A stretch of DNA of 64,000 nt from Siphonodentalium dalli (lineage: Eukaryota; Mollusca; Scaphopoda; Gadilida; Siphonodentaliidae), in assembly GCA_032622095.1 (NCBI GenBank), contig CP136066.1:225560961-225624960 (forward strand), in the 5' to 3' direction. Under the pieces are notes generated by a model that was not told the DNA's origin, did not search any database, and was given only the letters and a program-made list of their open reading frames with translations. Shown in pieces: positions 11,357-23,967 of this stretch. Position 1 is the first letter of the stretch. The number at the start of each line of letters is the position of its first letter. Position numbers and translations under genes: made by a program.

Positions 11357-11943
11357 ATAAGATTGTCCATTAATAAATCCGTACCTAAATGTTCATTAAT
11401 TAATGGTCAATCCGACCACGCGTGGCACGCGGGCTTGTGATTGTCCACTAAATCATGACATATATAGAAAATCCTGCATGTTAGCTTCATATTTAATCTG
11501 AAGGGTAATAACTCTATAAAGAATGTACCTTTACTAAATAACGGCGATTTGTATGAAAAATTGCAACACCACAATAGATCAACTCTGGTGAAATATAAGT
11601 CAAATTCTTCTATTGGGTGGGTGGGCTTGGGGGAGGCCTATGTTAACGCTCTTTAAAAACACTTCTTCAAATATTTCCGTTATTTCGTTAAAATCACTTC
11701 TTCAAATATCTCCGTTATTTCGTAAAAAACACTTATTCTCATACAAATCGCCGTTATTTAGTAAAGGTACATTCTTTATAGAGTTATTACCCTTCAGATT
11801 AAATATGAAGCTAACATGCAGGATTATCTATATATGTCGTGATTTAGTGGACAATCCCAAGCTCGCGTGCCACGCGTGGTCGGATTGACCATTAAATTAA
11901 TGAAAGTTAGGTACGGATTGTCCATTTATAAATGGTCAATCCT
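11357..11943. mobile_element. 587-bp foldback MITE (arms ~205 bp)
   Basis: The left arm (11357-11561) and right arm (11736-11943) are reverse complements with few mismatches. They share CCGACCACGCGTGGCACGCG, CTGCATGTTAGCTTCATATT and TAGTAAAGGTACATTCTTTA read in opposite senses. The ~175-bp loop contains three direct copies of a phrase CACTTCTTCAAATATCTCCG / TTATTTCGT. There is no coding capacity. Confidence 0.85.
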
Positions 11944-12655
11944 TAAAGAATTGCCTGATATCTGATATCTGATTGAAGCAATGAATACTCATACCGAGTC
12001 CGCCTCCATAAATCTGATATATTTAGATACGATGTTCATAGTAAATCAATCTTCTTGAAATATCCTATTTCCTCTAATAGCGACGTCTGAAGAGAGACGT
12101 ACCAGGTTACCACATCCGACATAATGTCAAGATCGCGAGAAGATCCGGACGATTCCCTCCGAGCCATGACGTCATGTGCGTCAAACTTTTGTCTAAACTT
12201 CGGCGGCACCCCGACTGTGAATGGTGGGAGTTGTCGTAAAATAAGAAAAAATATAATAAAAAATTAAAGACAAGCGCGCCGCTAAACGAATCTCCAACGC
12301 CGCAATAATGTTCGATTAAAGGGACGCGAGCCTATCGCAGTCAATCTCCACAGAGTTGTCTATTTTAGCGATACATTCTGACAATTCTGGTAGAGCTTGC
12401 TTCTCAGTGGGTACATATGATAAATAATGAATGTCTCAATCCATCATAGCCAATACGAAGGTATGGAAATAGACTGACATATAGCGGCGACGGGCGGATC
12501 AAAGCAGGGAATGATAATATGAACACACAGAGAAATGTTGGTTCCCCGGATTTAGTTTTCCTCGTATAACATTAACACCAAAGGCGTGAACATATTGTTA
12601 AATTTTACACTATAGGACATTTAATCTTGGCTTGTTCCCACAAAAACATTGCATT
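11944..12655. other. No feature recognised
   Basis: Mixed-composition spacer with a slightly GC-richer patch around 12100-12330. No ORF or RNA signature. Confidence 0.4.
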
Positions 12656-12775
12656 TGGTGGGTTCTTTGAAGAACCAAACTTAGGATTTGGTTCCAGAAG
12701 GAACCAAACAGTGTGGAACCAAACAGTGTGGAACCAAACAGTGTGGAACCAAACTGTTTTGTTCTATACTGGTAT
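12656..12775. repeat. 15-bp tandem repeat (GGAACCAAACAGTGT)
   Basis: Four near-perfect direct units between 12703 and 12757, flanked by the mirrored phrases GGTTC(T/C)...GAACC(A) at 12660-12710. Short chance frames cross it on both strands. Confidence 0.8.
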
Positions 12776-12885
12776 TTAGTTCCCCTGGTAACCAAATTGG
12801 GAGCTACTTCTTAGAGAGTATATCAGTGCAACAAGCTACAAGTGGACTATACCATCGCGTTTCTTATCCTATCTGTCCCCCTCAC

Positions 12886-13030
12886 TAATTTGTCTCTCTC
12901 TCTTCCTTTCTCTCCCTCTCTCTCTCATTCTCTCTCGCCAACTCGCTCTCTATCGCTCTCGCTCACTATATCCAACTCTTCATCGCCCACCCCCCCCCCT
13001 TCTCACCATTCCCTCTGTCTCGCTCGACAT
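12886..13030. repeat. CT-rich microsatellite / polypyrimidine tract
   Basis: Long run of (TC)n, TCTCTC and a C10 tract at about 12991-13000 on the plus strand. Low complexity; any reading frame through it is an artefact. Confidence 0.85.
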
Positions 13031-13209
13031 TATCATTACCAATATAATAAGTTCAGTCGTCCTTCCCCATCTTCACTTAATGGAGAGGAGGCGCGAAACA
13101 AACGAGGAGGAAACTTAACATTACCCCTTGTGATTGTTGTTTAATCACTTGAATTACAATCAATCCATCTGTTCACACTACTATATTTCTTATTGTGTTG
13201 ACTTAAGAT

Positions 13210-13345
13210 AAAGACATATTATGCACTTGTTCGGGTACGTGAAACTCGTAAGTTAGTATACGGGCACCATGCCAACTGGGAGAACGTAGCATTGTACTAA
13301 CATAGCCAAAACTCTGAAGCAAATCGACCGTACCACTCCAAAGAA
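13210..13345 (+). repeat. 136-bp dispersed repeat, copy 2
   Basis: Copy of 10254-10389 with only a few substitutions (for example TTCGGGTACG against TTCGAGTACG). The flanks differ completely, so the copies moved as a discrete unit or by two insertions. Confidence 0.85.
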
Positions 13346-13469
13346 AACATCGCATGAACTACGCTCAAACGTAAATATTTACTTCCATATTCGGGACGCA
13401 AATATCGGCGATAAACGTACGAAAATGATTTCGCCATCGAGAGTCACTGCATTTCATTAATATAGAAGA

Positions 13470-14480
13470 CTAGCTGGTGGACCCGACTTCGTCCGGGCTG
13501 TTTCCCCTCTGCTTTTCGGCGAATTGCGCGATCTGACCTTGAATTGACCATTTTGAAAGTCAAGGTCAGGTCAAGGTAACGATTTGACCCGTCCAAAACA
13601 CTCCCCGGACAAAAGTATCCGACAAAAGTACCCGTCGATATCCGTCAGGGTTTATCCGATTTGACCTTGAATTGACCAGGTTGTGGTCACGATTTGACCC
13701 GTCCAAAACACTCCTCGGACAAAAGTAACCCTATGTATCAAATGTTGTCGAAATCCCGTCAAAATTCGCGATTTTACCTTGAATTGACAATTTTGAAGGT
13801 CAAGGTCAGGTCGGCGTCACGATTTGACCCGTCCAAAACACTCCCCGGACAAAATTATCAATGGGTATCAAATTTCTTCGAAATCCGTCCCGTTTTACCC
13901 AATTTGACCTTGAATTGACCTTTTTGAAGGTCAGGTCGGAGTCAGGATTTGACCCGTCCAAAACACTCCCTGGACAAAAGTAACCCTATCTTTAGAAGGC
14001 CTAGCAAGGGATAAATTGACGCCGAAGTGATTTCGAGTGACAAAAATGACGATGTCGGACATAATAACATATCACGAACCCGGTGGTCGTAGAATTCGAT
14101 TTTTCATGGGAAAATGGACAGACTCCACGCTTTAATTGTATTAGGCAATTATCGAAGAGACATAAACGCATTTATTAACAATTTTGCCAGCCTTGGGAAG
14201 ATTCGTAGAAGCGAGTTCTATACAATGGAAATGCATGCATATTTCCTATGTAACGGTTTAACACTGTCGAAACGCTCTTTATCAACGACACTGTGGATAC
14301 GAACGCTCTTTAACTGTCACGCGATTAACACATGAACTACCCGTTGCGGTGGCGGGGGATTGGAGAATGAGTGCTCTGACGTTCTCAGAAGCGGTGTGGG
14401 ATTTTACCCTTATATAGCAAGTTTGGGCCATAGCTAACAGACAAACAACAAACAAACAGACACACAGAAGTCCCAAAATA
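13470..14480 (+). repeat. Dispersed repeat with four ~120-bp modules, copy 1
   Basis: Four successive modules each contain GATTTGACCTTGAATTGACC, GGTCAAGGTCAGGTC, GATTTGACCCGTCCAAAACA and CTCC(C/T)CGGACAAAAGTA, with the GACCCGTCC landmark near 13577, 13697, 13827 and 13950. It starts with GCTGGTGGACCCGACTTCGT and ends near 14480 with ACAGACACACAGAAGTCCC followed by AAAATATAT. The same body and end occur at 60440-60935. The short A/C/G-rich tail resembles non-LTR-type 3' ends, so it could be a retroposon with amplified internal modules; this is inference. Confidence 0.65.
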
Positions 14481-15930
14481 TATGTTAGATGACGGTGTGT
14501 GTTGTCAATTTGGATATAATATTTGTAAAATATAACTACTTTGATGAAGATTATTCACCATTTCTATTTGATCACCCTACTGGAGTGTTTAATATCACTT
14601 TAGATGTCTATTTATCACATAATTAGCCTCTAAGTCCGACTACATATTTATAGTAAGACACACGTGTATTATCGACACGCACAATGACGTAAGATCTTTA
14701 CGCAATGATATCGATATCGATGCCGGAACTCTGTTAATTAGAATATATTTATGATATTCGATTTGTGTTGGGGTACTTAGTGTTACTGTGAGATAAACAT
14801 GTGTGCTAAGGATGATTGATAAATTTTGTCAACATTTAAAGACACCTTTAATATTATTTTGGATGTGTCTTTACTTTCTCTGTGGTTGTGAAAAGTATAT
14901 TAATATTCATTTTGTTCAACCTCAGCTGTTTCGAGATAAAAAGTTACTTGCTAGAATGTGATTATGTCATAAAATGGATATCAAATTCACCGCAATTATG
15001 ATTCTCATAATATTTTCCAATGCTTTGTTTGACCTTTTCGAATGTTTGACGTCAAATAGGGATAAAACATAATTCGTATATCATTGGACTAATTTTACTT
15101 GTATTGGTAAAATTATTGTAACAATCGTGCTTACATTACAATGGTTTTGACATGCGAAATATTATTATTGGGTTGTTATTAATAATGATAGTATAATAAA
15201 GAAGTCAAGCTATTGTTCATGTACTCGCCAATGTATCAATCAATAGTGTATTACTCCGCCATTACTTATAGACCAAGTATTCTCAGTCCACAACAGCTTG
15301 GGATATTGGTTGATGCTGTTTTGAAAGAGTCACAACCAGTTACTCTTCTATAACGGACTTTACGCCCAGAATCGTAGGCTGGTGTTATTTTGCTTGTATA
15401 TATGTCTTCGGATTAGGTCAAATTGAATAGTTGGGTATATGAACCTAGAGGGCAACCTTTCCCAAGCTTGATGATATCAAACGTTCATACAACAGAGGTC
15501 CGTTAAATGTAAAATCAACGAGATTTATAAGATAATTTAGAATTGTCGCGCTACTTAAAAATGCGTGCAAAAAAAAACATTAAACGGTCGTAATCGTATC
15601 AATATACATGTACCTCTTTCTATCACGATAAATGATATATCATTTTGAAGACAGATTAATCGCGGACATGTCAGATGACTAATCACATTCATGGGTTTAC
15701 GTGATTGCCCGGACTCCACGTGTACATGTAAAACGTCTTCTTAATGAATGTCCGTTATAGACGAGCAACCGGCGGGACTCGGTCAAAAAACAGCATCAAA
15801 CCAGTTGCTTGACAGACTGTTAAGTTATTTCGCATGAGTCCCTTTAGCGTCGAAAGTTTAGGAACCGGATCAGGCCTGAGTTTAGTGTGCCTGCCATTTG
15901 CAGAATAAGGTCCCCAGAGGGTGACTTTAG
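14481..15930. other. AT-rich spacer, no feature recognised
   Basis: About 1.4 kb of AT-rich, apparently unique sequence. A phrase TTTTGACATGCGAAATATTATT / ATTGGGTTGTTATTAATAATGA near 15146-15190 recurs in diverged form near 36151-36190, a weak dispersed match. No ORF or RNA gene recognised. Confidence 0.4.
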
Positions 15931-15934
15931 TGAC

Positions 15935-16230
15935 GCTATCAGTAGAATTATGTCATTAGAGAGGTTATTATGTCGTGAGTGACTTTATAGTGAGAAAACA
16001 TCTCAAGTTAATCCATTGACGGGTTATGAAAGACAAGCAAAAAATAATAATAAAAAAAGCATTATATTAAATGCAAGCACGATGGATGGCGCGGGAATAG
16101 GGTCGGATTATATTTCGGGGATTATAGCCATTAGAAGTGATTTTTAGTTCGAAAACGTCTCGAGTTAATCCACGCAAAACGCAAAAAAATAAAAATAAAA
16201 TAAAATTTAAAGTGAGCACGTTGGCGATGG
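15935..16230. repeat. Two-copy direct repeat of ~145 bp
   Basis: The phrase (G/T)AGTTCGAAAACGTCTCGAGTTAATCCA at about 16145, with its A-rich follow-on and GCACG(A/T)TGG, repeats the diverged phrase AGTGAGAAAACATCTCAAGTTAATCCA at about 15988. The duplication precedes the 14-bp array and probably seeded it. Confidence 0.6.
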
Positions 16231-16389
16231 AATCGAAATCGGATTATACTTCGTGGATTATACTTAGTGGATTATACTTCGTGGATTATACTTCGTGGAG
16301 TATACTTCGTGGATTATACTTCGTGGATTATACTTCGTGGATTATACTTCGTGGATTATACATCGTGGATTATACTTCGTGGATTATAG
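16231..16389. repeat. 14-bp tandem repeat (GGATTATACTTCGT), ~11 copies
   Basis: Eleven near-identical 14-bp units. The phrase GGATTATAGCCATTAGAAGTG marks the right edge (16381) and also occurs at 16120, before the array. Confidence 0.9.
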
Positions 16390-16764
16390 CCATTAGAAGT
16401 GAAGTGCACTGTCCCATTGGACACATTAAAACCACTTAAGAAAATGAACTAGATCGGACCCATGCTCCCATTAATAGGAGGTGTTCAGTCATGGCCAGAT
16501 ATCTAATTTTAAAATTCTGTCGCACAAAATCGGTAGATATAATAAATAGATAGAACGACACACGTGTGTGAACTTGTTAACGTTATTGCACGAGTTGGTT
16601 GTGACGCGACGGGAGTTCGATTTTTACCTCGCGTCATGACAAACGAGACTCAGTGCATGCAACGTTAATATATTTACAAAGCTGTGATCTATGTTTATTG
16701 CACACTCTGAAGACTGTAGCTTGTAATATTCTAAAATGTGGGTCGATATTGTTGTATTTAAATG

Positions 16765-18006
16765 TTCAGATAATAAGTTTAACCCTTTAAAAACTAACGG
16801 ACCATTAACGAGTAGATATCTCATAGATAAAGTTCAGATAATAAGTTTAACCCTTCCAAAAACTAACGGATCATTAACGAGTTGTTATCCCATAGGAAAT
16901 GTTCAGATACTAAGTTTAACCCTTTCTATACTAAAGCATCATTGATTAGTGGTTACTCCACAGGAAATGTTCATATAATAAGTTAAACCCTTTCGATACT
17001 AAAGCATCATTGAGGAGTAGTTATCACATAGGAAATGTTCAGATAAGATTAACCCTTTCTATACTAAATCATCATTGATGAGTAGTTATCCCATAGGAAA
17101 TGTTCAGATAATAAGTTTAACCCTTTCTTTACTAAAGCATCATTGATGAGTAGTTATCCCATAGGAAATGTTCAGATAATAATTTTAACCCTTTCTATAC
17201 TAAAGCATCATTGATGAGTAGTTATCCCATAGGAAATGTTCAGATAATAAGTTTAACCCTTGTTATACTAAAGCATCGTTGATGAGTAGTTATCCCATTG
17301 GAAATGTTCAGATAATAAGTTTAACCCTTGTTATACTAAAGCATCGTTGATGAGTAGTTATCCCATAGGAAATGTTCAGATAATAAGTTTAACCCTTTCT
17401 ATACTAAAGCATCATTGATGAGTAGTTATCTCATAGGAAATGTTCAGTTAATAAGTTTAACCCTTTCTATACTAAAGCATCATTGATGAGTAGTTATCCC
17501 ATAGGAAATGTTCAGATAATAAGTTTAACCCTTTCTATACTAAAGCATCATTGATGAGTAATTATCTCATATCAAATGTTCAGATACTAAGTTTAAACCT
17601 TTCTATACTAAAGAATCATTGATAAGTAGTTATCCCATAGGAAATATTCAGATACTAAGTTTAAACCGTTCTATACTAAAGCATCATTGATGAGCAGTTG
17701 TTCCATATGAAATGTTCAGTTAATAAGTTAAACTCTTTCTATACCAAAGCATCATTGATGAATAGTTATCCCATTGTTAAATGTTCAGATAATAAGTTTA
17801 ACCCTTGCTATACTAAAGCATCAATGATGAGTAGTTATCTAATAGGAAATGTTCAGATAATAAGTTTAACCCTTTTTATACTAAAGCATCATTGGTGAGT
17901 AGTTATCCCATAGGAAATGTTCAGATAATAAGTTCAACCCTCTCTATACTAACGCATCATTGATGAGTAGTTATCCCATAGGAGATGTTCAGATAATAAG
18001 TTCAAC
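16765..18006. repeat. 68-bp tandem satellite, ~18 copies
   Basis: The unit contains TTCAGATAATAAGTTTAACC, CTTTCTATACTAAAGCATCA and TTGATGAGTAGTTATCCCAT, then AGGAAATG, for 68 bp. Central units are well conserved and both edges are diverged. A single diverged unit sits far away at about 32035-32105. Not CRISPR: the whole 68 bp repeats, with no variable spacers. Confidence 0.95.
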
Positions 18007-18311
18007 AAACGACCATATGAAATTACGCAATGTCAATATCAAAATTACTATTCATAGAATGGTATATTATGCCGTATGGGGTTCAATTGTCAGAATCCAA
18101 AATTCTAGTTTCAAAGTTTTTTTTAGCAATTCATAACTTTTGTTTTGCAAATTAATTTTACATGGCAATCGGCAGCGCGAAACCTGAACAGGGACGGAAC
18201 TATGAAATATGAACTATGAACTATGAAATATGAACGGGAACAGTTTCCCATAAACAAGTGGTTATTCCGCTAATTACGCAATGTCAATATCAAAATTAAT
18301 ATTCATAGAAT
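18007..18311. repeat. Spacer with duplicated ~35-bp phrase
   Basis: ACGCAATGTCAATATCAAAA, followed by TTA(C/A)TATTCATAGAAT, occurs at about 18026 and again at about 18278, the second copy forming the junction with the next satellite. Between them is a short GAACTATGAAATAT repeat (18200-18235). Confidence 0.7.
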
Positions 18312-19110
18312 CACTTTATCCCACTTGATACCTAGGATACGTTTTATTCGACACAGTTCACTTTATCCCACTTGATACCTATGATAGTTTTTATTCGACG
18401 GAGTTCACTTTATCCCACTTGAAACTTAGGATAGTTTTTATTCGACGGAGTTCACTTTATCCCACTTGAAACTTAGGATACGTTTTATTCGACACAGTTC
18501 ACTTTATCCCACTTGATACCTAGGATAGTTTTTATTCGACGGAGTTCACTTTATCCCACTTGAAACTTAGGATACGTTTTATTCGACACAGTTCACTTTA
18601 TCCCACTTGATACCTAGGATACGTTTTATTCGACACCGTTCACTTTATCCCACTTGAAACTTAGGATACGTTTTATTCGACACAGTTCACTTTATCCCAC
18701 TTGATACCTAGGATAGTTTTTATTCGACGGAGTTCACTTTATCCCACTTGAAACTTAGGATACGTTTTATTCGACACAGTTCACTTTATCCCACTTGATA
18801 CCTAGGATACGTTTTATTCGACACCGTTCACTTTATCCCACTTGAAACTTAGGATACGTTTTATTCGACACAGTTGACTTTATCCCACTTGATACCTAGG
18901 ATAGTTTTTATTCGACGGAGTTCACTTTATCCCACTTGAAACTTAGGATACGTTTTATTCGACACAGTTCACTTTATCCCACTTGATACCTAGGATAGTT
19001 TTTATTCGACGGAGTTCACTTTATCCCACTTGAAACTTAGGATACGTTTTATTCGACACAGTTCACTTTATCCCACTTGATACTTAGGATAGTTTTTATT
19101 CGACACAGTT
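18312..19110. repeat. 47-bp satellite, 17 copies, with higher-order structure
   Basis: Exactly 17 units of 47 bp. Two variants alternate: type A has GATACCTAGGATA and type B has GAAACTTAGGATA. Type A units further alternate between TTCGACGGAGTT and TTCGACACCGTT, giving a 188-bp four-unit block present about twice (units 5-8 and 9-12). This is a small higher-order repeat. Confidence 0.95.
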
Positions 19111-20771
19111 CCGAAACAGTTTGCAGCACAAGTGACATCTGTTCCGGGCGAACACGGAATAGTAAATGCCCACAATTATGCGATTCTCAATTTGCCTGCT
19201 GTCCATGAGAATTGAGTGGTGTCACACAATACAGACATTTTATCTGCACAATCTAATTAAATTAATTTTGGTTGAAGGCGGATGCCAAATCGATCAACCA
19301 CAAAGGTCATGGTGTCGATACCACACGAGATTGTTTCCATAGAAAAGCATGGATTGGCTGGTTTAAAATCCGTTAGGTCTGGAGAAACGAATATAATGAA
19401 ACGAGAATTAACGATCACCTATTTGCAACATGCGCCGAGAATCGAATTTAAGTCCAGCAGTACTGTTTTCATATCTGCATTTAAAACCCAGTGCCATGTT
19501 TTAGTTTGTTTGCCATTGCATGCTATCTAGGCGATACGCCGCTCGCGACAATAAATGTGGACTATTATAAAAGTCATTGTGAGATAATCACCAGTTATTG
19601 TTCGAGTCTGACCCGTGTTATCTTCGAGATAAATGAACAGTGTACAAAGCAAATCATCGGATTTCATTTGGTGAGCAACGAATATTGGTTGTGGTCGACT
19701 GATTCTATTGTCTTCAATTACATCTCCGATAGGAATAGGAACATAATCATGTGGTCTTCCTTCTATTCAGAAGGGGTCCATCTAAAACCATTGTTGTGGG
19801 AAACCTTGATGTCTCTGGAGAAAATATATTATATTGAAAGGATCCACTTCGTACTCGATAAGCCTTAATCGTACCATATAGTCGAAGCAACTCAATCATT
19901 TATACTTTCTGCAAATAGATTCAAGTAAACTCATTATCAAACGTCAACTAGCAATCTGCTTATTGAATTAATTGAATCATTGCATTAAGCAACGTGAGCA
20001 AAATAGCTGTGTGTATAGGCATAACGATCAAGTGACTCATTTGACTGGCAACTCGTTTAGCTAATCCATAAGTAATAGCAAAATGAATCAGAACTTTAAT
20101 TTTAAATTTATAAATTATACTAATATACTAATATATACAGAGCAGTTTCATTCCATAAATTTGACCTTTACTTCATCCATGCCTCTGTTTTCCACTTCAT
20201 ATATTTTGTCTCCAACCTCTCGATCTCTAGTTCTATCTTTACACTATGCACACATGCTGCTTTTTATGAGGAGATAACTCCATATAAGAGCCTGACTTAC
20301 CACACTTTAGCATATATATATGAACATCATCTTCTAAATTATTGTACAAATCAGGGATACAAAATAAATAACGTTGACATCAAACACTGATGTTGACGCC
20401 CACCCCTGGAATACCCGATTTACAGTAAATGTTGGGTGGAAAATTAAAGTATCGGAACAAACAGTTTCATTTTATTTTCTGTTTGCAATTTCTAAATTAT
20501 GTTGAAACCTTTCGGAAACTTTCTATAACTGTTGAGCATAATGGCCAGAGTTGGTGTGGAGTGGGGCAGAGTGTGGTTGATAGTCATCGCCGTGATCTCG
20601 AATCGAGCTGAATCGCGATCAATTGACAGACCCCTAATACATACGTTCCTTCAAAACAACGTCCACAGAACTGATTGCTGTTGTTGTTTGGTGGCAGTTG
20701 TTGTTGATAGAAGTAGCGCCATAAAGAACTTTAATCAGCTCCACCGTGGATCAACAAATCAACAAAACAAA
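19111..20771. other. Spacer, no gene recognised
   Basis: Moderately AT-rich. The longest open frame (19491-19868, plus strand, 125 codons) shows no domain I recognise and may be chance. (AAC)-type simple repeats occur at about 20688-20710 and 20755-20770. Confidence 0.4.
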
Positions 20772-22277
20772 TCACAGCGAGGCTACCACTGAGCGGTTCC
20801 TAGTGCTTCACAGCGAGGCTACCACTGAGCGGATCCTAGTGATCCACATCGAGGCTACCACTGAGCGGATCCTAGTGATCCACAGCGAGGCTACCACTGA
20901 GCGGAGATCCTAGTGATCCACAGCGAGGCTACAGCTGAGCGGATCCTATTGATCCACAGCGTAGCTACCACTGAGCAGATCCTAGTGATCCACAGCGAGG
21001 CTACAACTGAGCGGATCATAGTAATCCACAGCGTTGCTACCACTGAGCGGATCACAGTGATCCACGGCGAGGCTACCACCGAGCGGATCACAGTGATCCA
21101 CAGCGAGGCTACCACTGAGCGGATCCTAGTTATCCACAGCAAGGCTACCACTCAGCGGGTCCCAGTGATCCAATGCGAGGCTACCACTGATCGGATGCTA
21201 GTTATCCACAGCGATGCTACCACTGAACGGATCCTAGTGATCCACAGCGAGGCTACCACTGAGCGGATCCTAGTGATCCACAAAGAGGCTACCACTGAGC
21301 GGATCCTAGTGATCCACAGCGTGGCTACCACTGAGCGGATCCTAGTGATCCACAGCGAAGCTACCACTGAACGGATCCTAGTGAGCCACAGTGAGGCTAC
21401 CACTGAGCGATCCTAGTGATCCACAAAGAGGCTACTACTGAGCGGATCCTAGTGATCCACAGCATGGCTACAACTGAGCGGATCCTAGTGATCCACAGCG
21501 AGGCTACCACTGAGCGGATCCTAGTGATCAACAACGAGGCTACCACTGAGCGGATCCTAGTGATCCACAAAGAGGCTACCACTGCGCGGATCATAGTGAG
21601 CCACAGTGAGGCTACCATTGGGCGGGGATCCTAGTGAGCCACAGCGAGGCTACCACTGAGCTGATCCTAGTGAGCCACAACGAGGCTACCACTGAGCAGA
21701 TCACAGTAATCCACAACGAGGCTACCACTCGGCGGATCCTAATGATCCACAGCGAAGCCACCACTGAGCGGATCCAAATGATCCACAGCGAGGCTACCGC
21801 TGAGCGGATCCTAGCGATCCACAGCGAGGTTCCACTGAGCGGATCCTAGTGAGCCACAGCGATGCTACCACTGAGCGGATCCTAGTAATCCGCAACGAGG
21901 CTACCACTGAGCGAGTCATAGTGATCCACAGTGAGGCTACCACTGAGCGGATCATAGTGATCCACAGCGAGACTACCACTGAGCGGATCCTAGTGATCCA
22001 CAGCGAGGCTACCACTGAGCGGATCATAGTGATGCACACAGCGAGGCTACCACTGAGCGGATCATAGTGATCCACAGCGAGGCTACCACTGAGCGGGTCC
22101 TAGTGATCCACAGCGAGGCTACCACTGAGCGGATCATAGTGATCCACATTGGGGCTGCCACTGAGCTGATCCTAGTGATCCACAGCGAGGCTACCACTGA
22201 GCGATCCTAGTGATCCACAGCGAGGCTACCACTGAGCGGATCCTAGTGATCCACAGCGATTCTACAACTGAGCATAG
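20772..22277. repeat. 36-bp tandem satellite, ~42 copies, open on both strands
   Basis: The unit is GATCCACAGCGAGGCTACCA, then CTGAGCGGATCCTAGT, for 36 bp, or 12 codons. Because 36 divides by three and the consensus has no stop in one frame on each strand, long open stretches arise (for example 20913-21416 plus, and 20891-21151 and 21152-21403 minus). Plus-strand units read roughly IHSEATTERILV and minus-strand units SVVASLWITRIR. The frames are cut by indels of 1-2 bp several times. An orphan unit lies at 22583-22612. I treat this as a satellite, not a gene. Confidence 0.93.
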
Positions 22278-22582
22278 TCCTATATACATGTTATGGTGTC
22301 TAGATCAATATCTATTTGGCCAATTACCCAAACAGATGCACATAGCTCATAGTCTTAACATTTTGAAAGTTATTGAATATCAAGCTTTTTAACATCCCAA
22401 GGACTCCTGAATCAACTGTATATTATCAACATATGCACTTATTATTTTTATTATTTTTTTTTGTTAATCACGTGAATTTTCTTTTTGTAATTTATATTTG
22501 GTTGAGTCGGACTTATATAGGTCTTCGTACCTATTGTCTGGCTCGTTGCTTATTTTATTTGCAATAAACCTATTTATAAAAA
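22278..22582. other. AT-rich spacer
   Basis: T-rich sequence between the main 36-bp array and its orphan unit; no feature recognised. Confidence 0.4.
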
Positions 22583-22604
22583 AAGCGGATCCTAGTGATC
22601 CACA

Positions 22605-22846
22605 GCAAGGCTTAGTGTGGTCCCCCGGTGTGTGGGTGTTTTGCTTATCGTGCACTATGTGCGTACTGTATACACCAACGCGAACATTTTGACATGCCCC
22701 GTTCATAAACACTGATTAGTGACTAGCATTGAATGGTACAGTGAGGCTTAGTGTGATCCCCCGGTGTGTGGGTGTTTTGTTTATCGTGCACGCTGTACGC
22801 ACTATACATATCAACGCGAACATTGTGGGGACATGCCCCGTTCATA
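22605..22846 (+). repeat. ~137-bp tandem repeat, units 1 and 2
   Basis: Each unit contains AGGCTTAGTGTG, CCCCCGGTGTGTGG, ACCAACGCGAACATT (or ATCAACGCGAACATT), GACATGCCCCGTTCATA and GACTAGCATTGAATGGTACAG. Unit 1 is intact. Unit 2 stops at TCATA (22842-22846), where a retrotransposon has inserted. A third unit lies at about 25085-25253. A single 36-bp satellite unit abuts the left side. Confidence 0.85.
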
Positions 22847-23967
22847 CATCATCATTTAATTAGGAACGAGTCTGACTGACTCTTAGTTCCCGTATTTACA
22901 TGAATATTCAACTGTTTTTGTTGTCAGAATAATAAAACACAAATACTAAATTTAACATTCTACAACTTCTTCCAAACGGAAGGTCTTTTTTTGATTATTC
23001 GTTTTTCTGTTCTTTAGTTCAGTTCGTAGTTTGTAAAGTGTTCCCACTTCGATTCGTGTGTGGTCTTTATTGATATATACTTTTGATGGTAATGGTTGTG
23101 TACATTTATCTCTATTGTATCTTACCGCATCACTGATCATTTGATCTCGTATATGTCTTTACTTTAACAGAAGTTTAATCGGTCGATTTTTGTTTTCTAC
23201 TATACTACCTATTCTGTAAAATGACCGAATAACATCTTCATTACACTTAGTCATTTTCCGTACTAGTTTTGAAATGGTTTTCCAATCTTCTTTTCGCGAA
23301 TCTTCAGAATCACCATGTGTCGTTGGCTCCGGTACATTTCCCAAAACGACATTGTATAGTCTTTGTTCTCGCCAATGTTTTTAAACTCGTCGTCCGTATT
23401 ATTTGAGTTTGTAATTTCTCGGTGATCGATGTTTCCAATATTTTCTTTAATTCTTGTATCTCTCTTTTTTGTTGTTCAAACTTATTATTTTGTTTGTCTC
23501 TAAATTCGCTGAGCTGTTTCTCCGCTGTCCTCCTAAATGCCTCTATTCGTGAGTATGTTTCTCCATTATGCATTGATATTTTATCTTCACATTTGGTTAC
23601 TTGCTTTTGCATTTTTGATACTGTCGTATCTACTTTATCTATTCTTCTTTCCATGTCAGTCATATGTTTCTTCATCTTTGGCTATATTTTGTGTCGAACC
23701 GCTGATCCACCCTGCTATTTATTTGTTCTTCGAATTTATCCATATTTGTTATCACTTTTTCTAACATTTTTTCGATGTGTTTCATCCAGTTTCCGATCTC
23801 GTGTACACGCATGTGTTCTGGTAATACTACTTCTTTTGTTGTTTTCTCATATCTCTGTCGTTTTTACGGATGTTGATTCAGTTGTTGGTTGGATTTTACT
23901 CCCAGTTTGCCCGATTTTGTGTGTGTTTTCTCGGCAACGCTTGCATGGCCATAACAGTGAAGTCGAT

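Noticed and set aside
12842-13144. 100-codon Ser/Leu/Pro-rich frame
   Set aside because: Product of the CT-rich microsatellite.
16765-19110. CRISPR-like regular repeats
   Set aside because: Whole units repeat with no variable spacers, and the sequence context is eukaryotic.
19491-19868. 125-codon open frame on the plus strand
   Set aside because: No recognisable domain, no neighbouring frame of similar character, and splice or promoter context not apparent; compatible with chance in AT-rich DNA.
20913-21416. 167-codon repeat protein
   Set aside because: Arises only because the satellite unit is 36 bp with no stop; the frame breaks repeatedly and the opposite strand is equally open.
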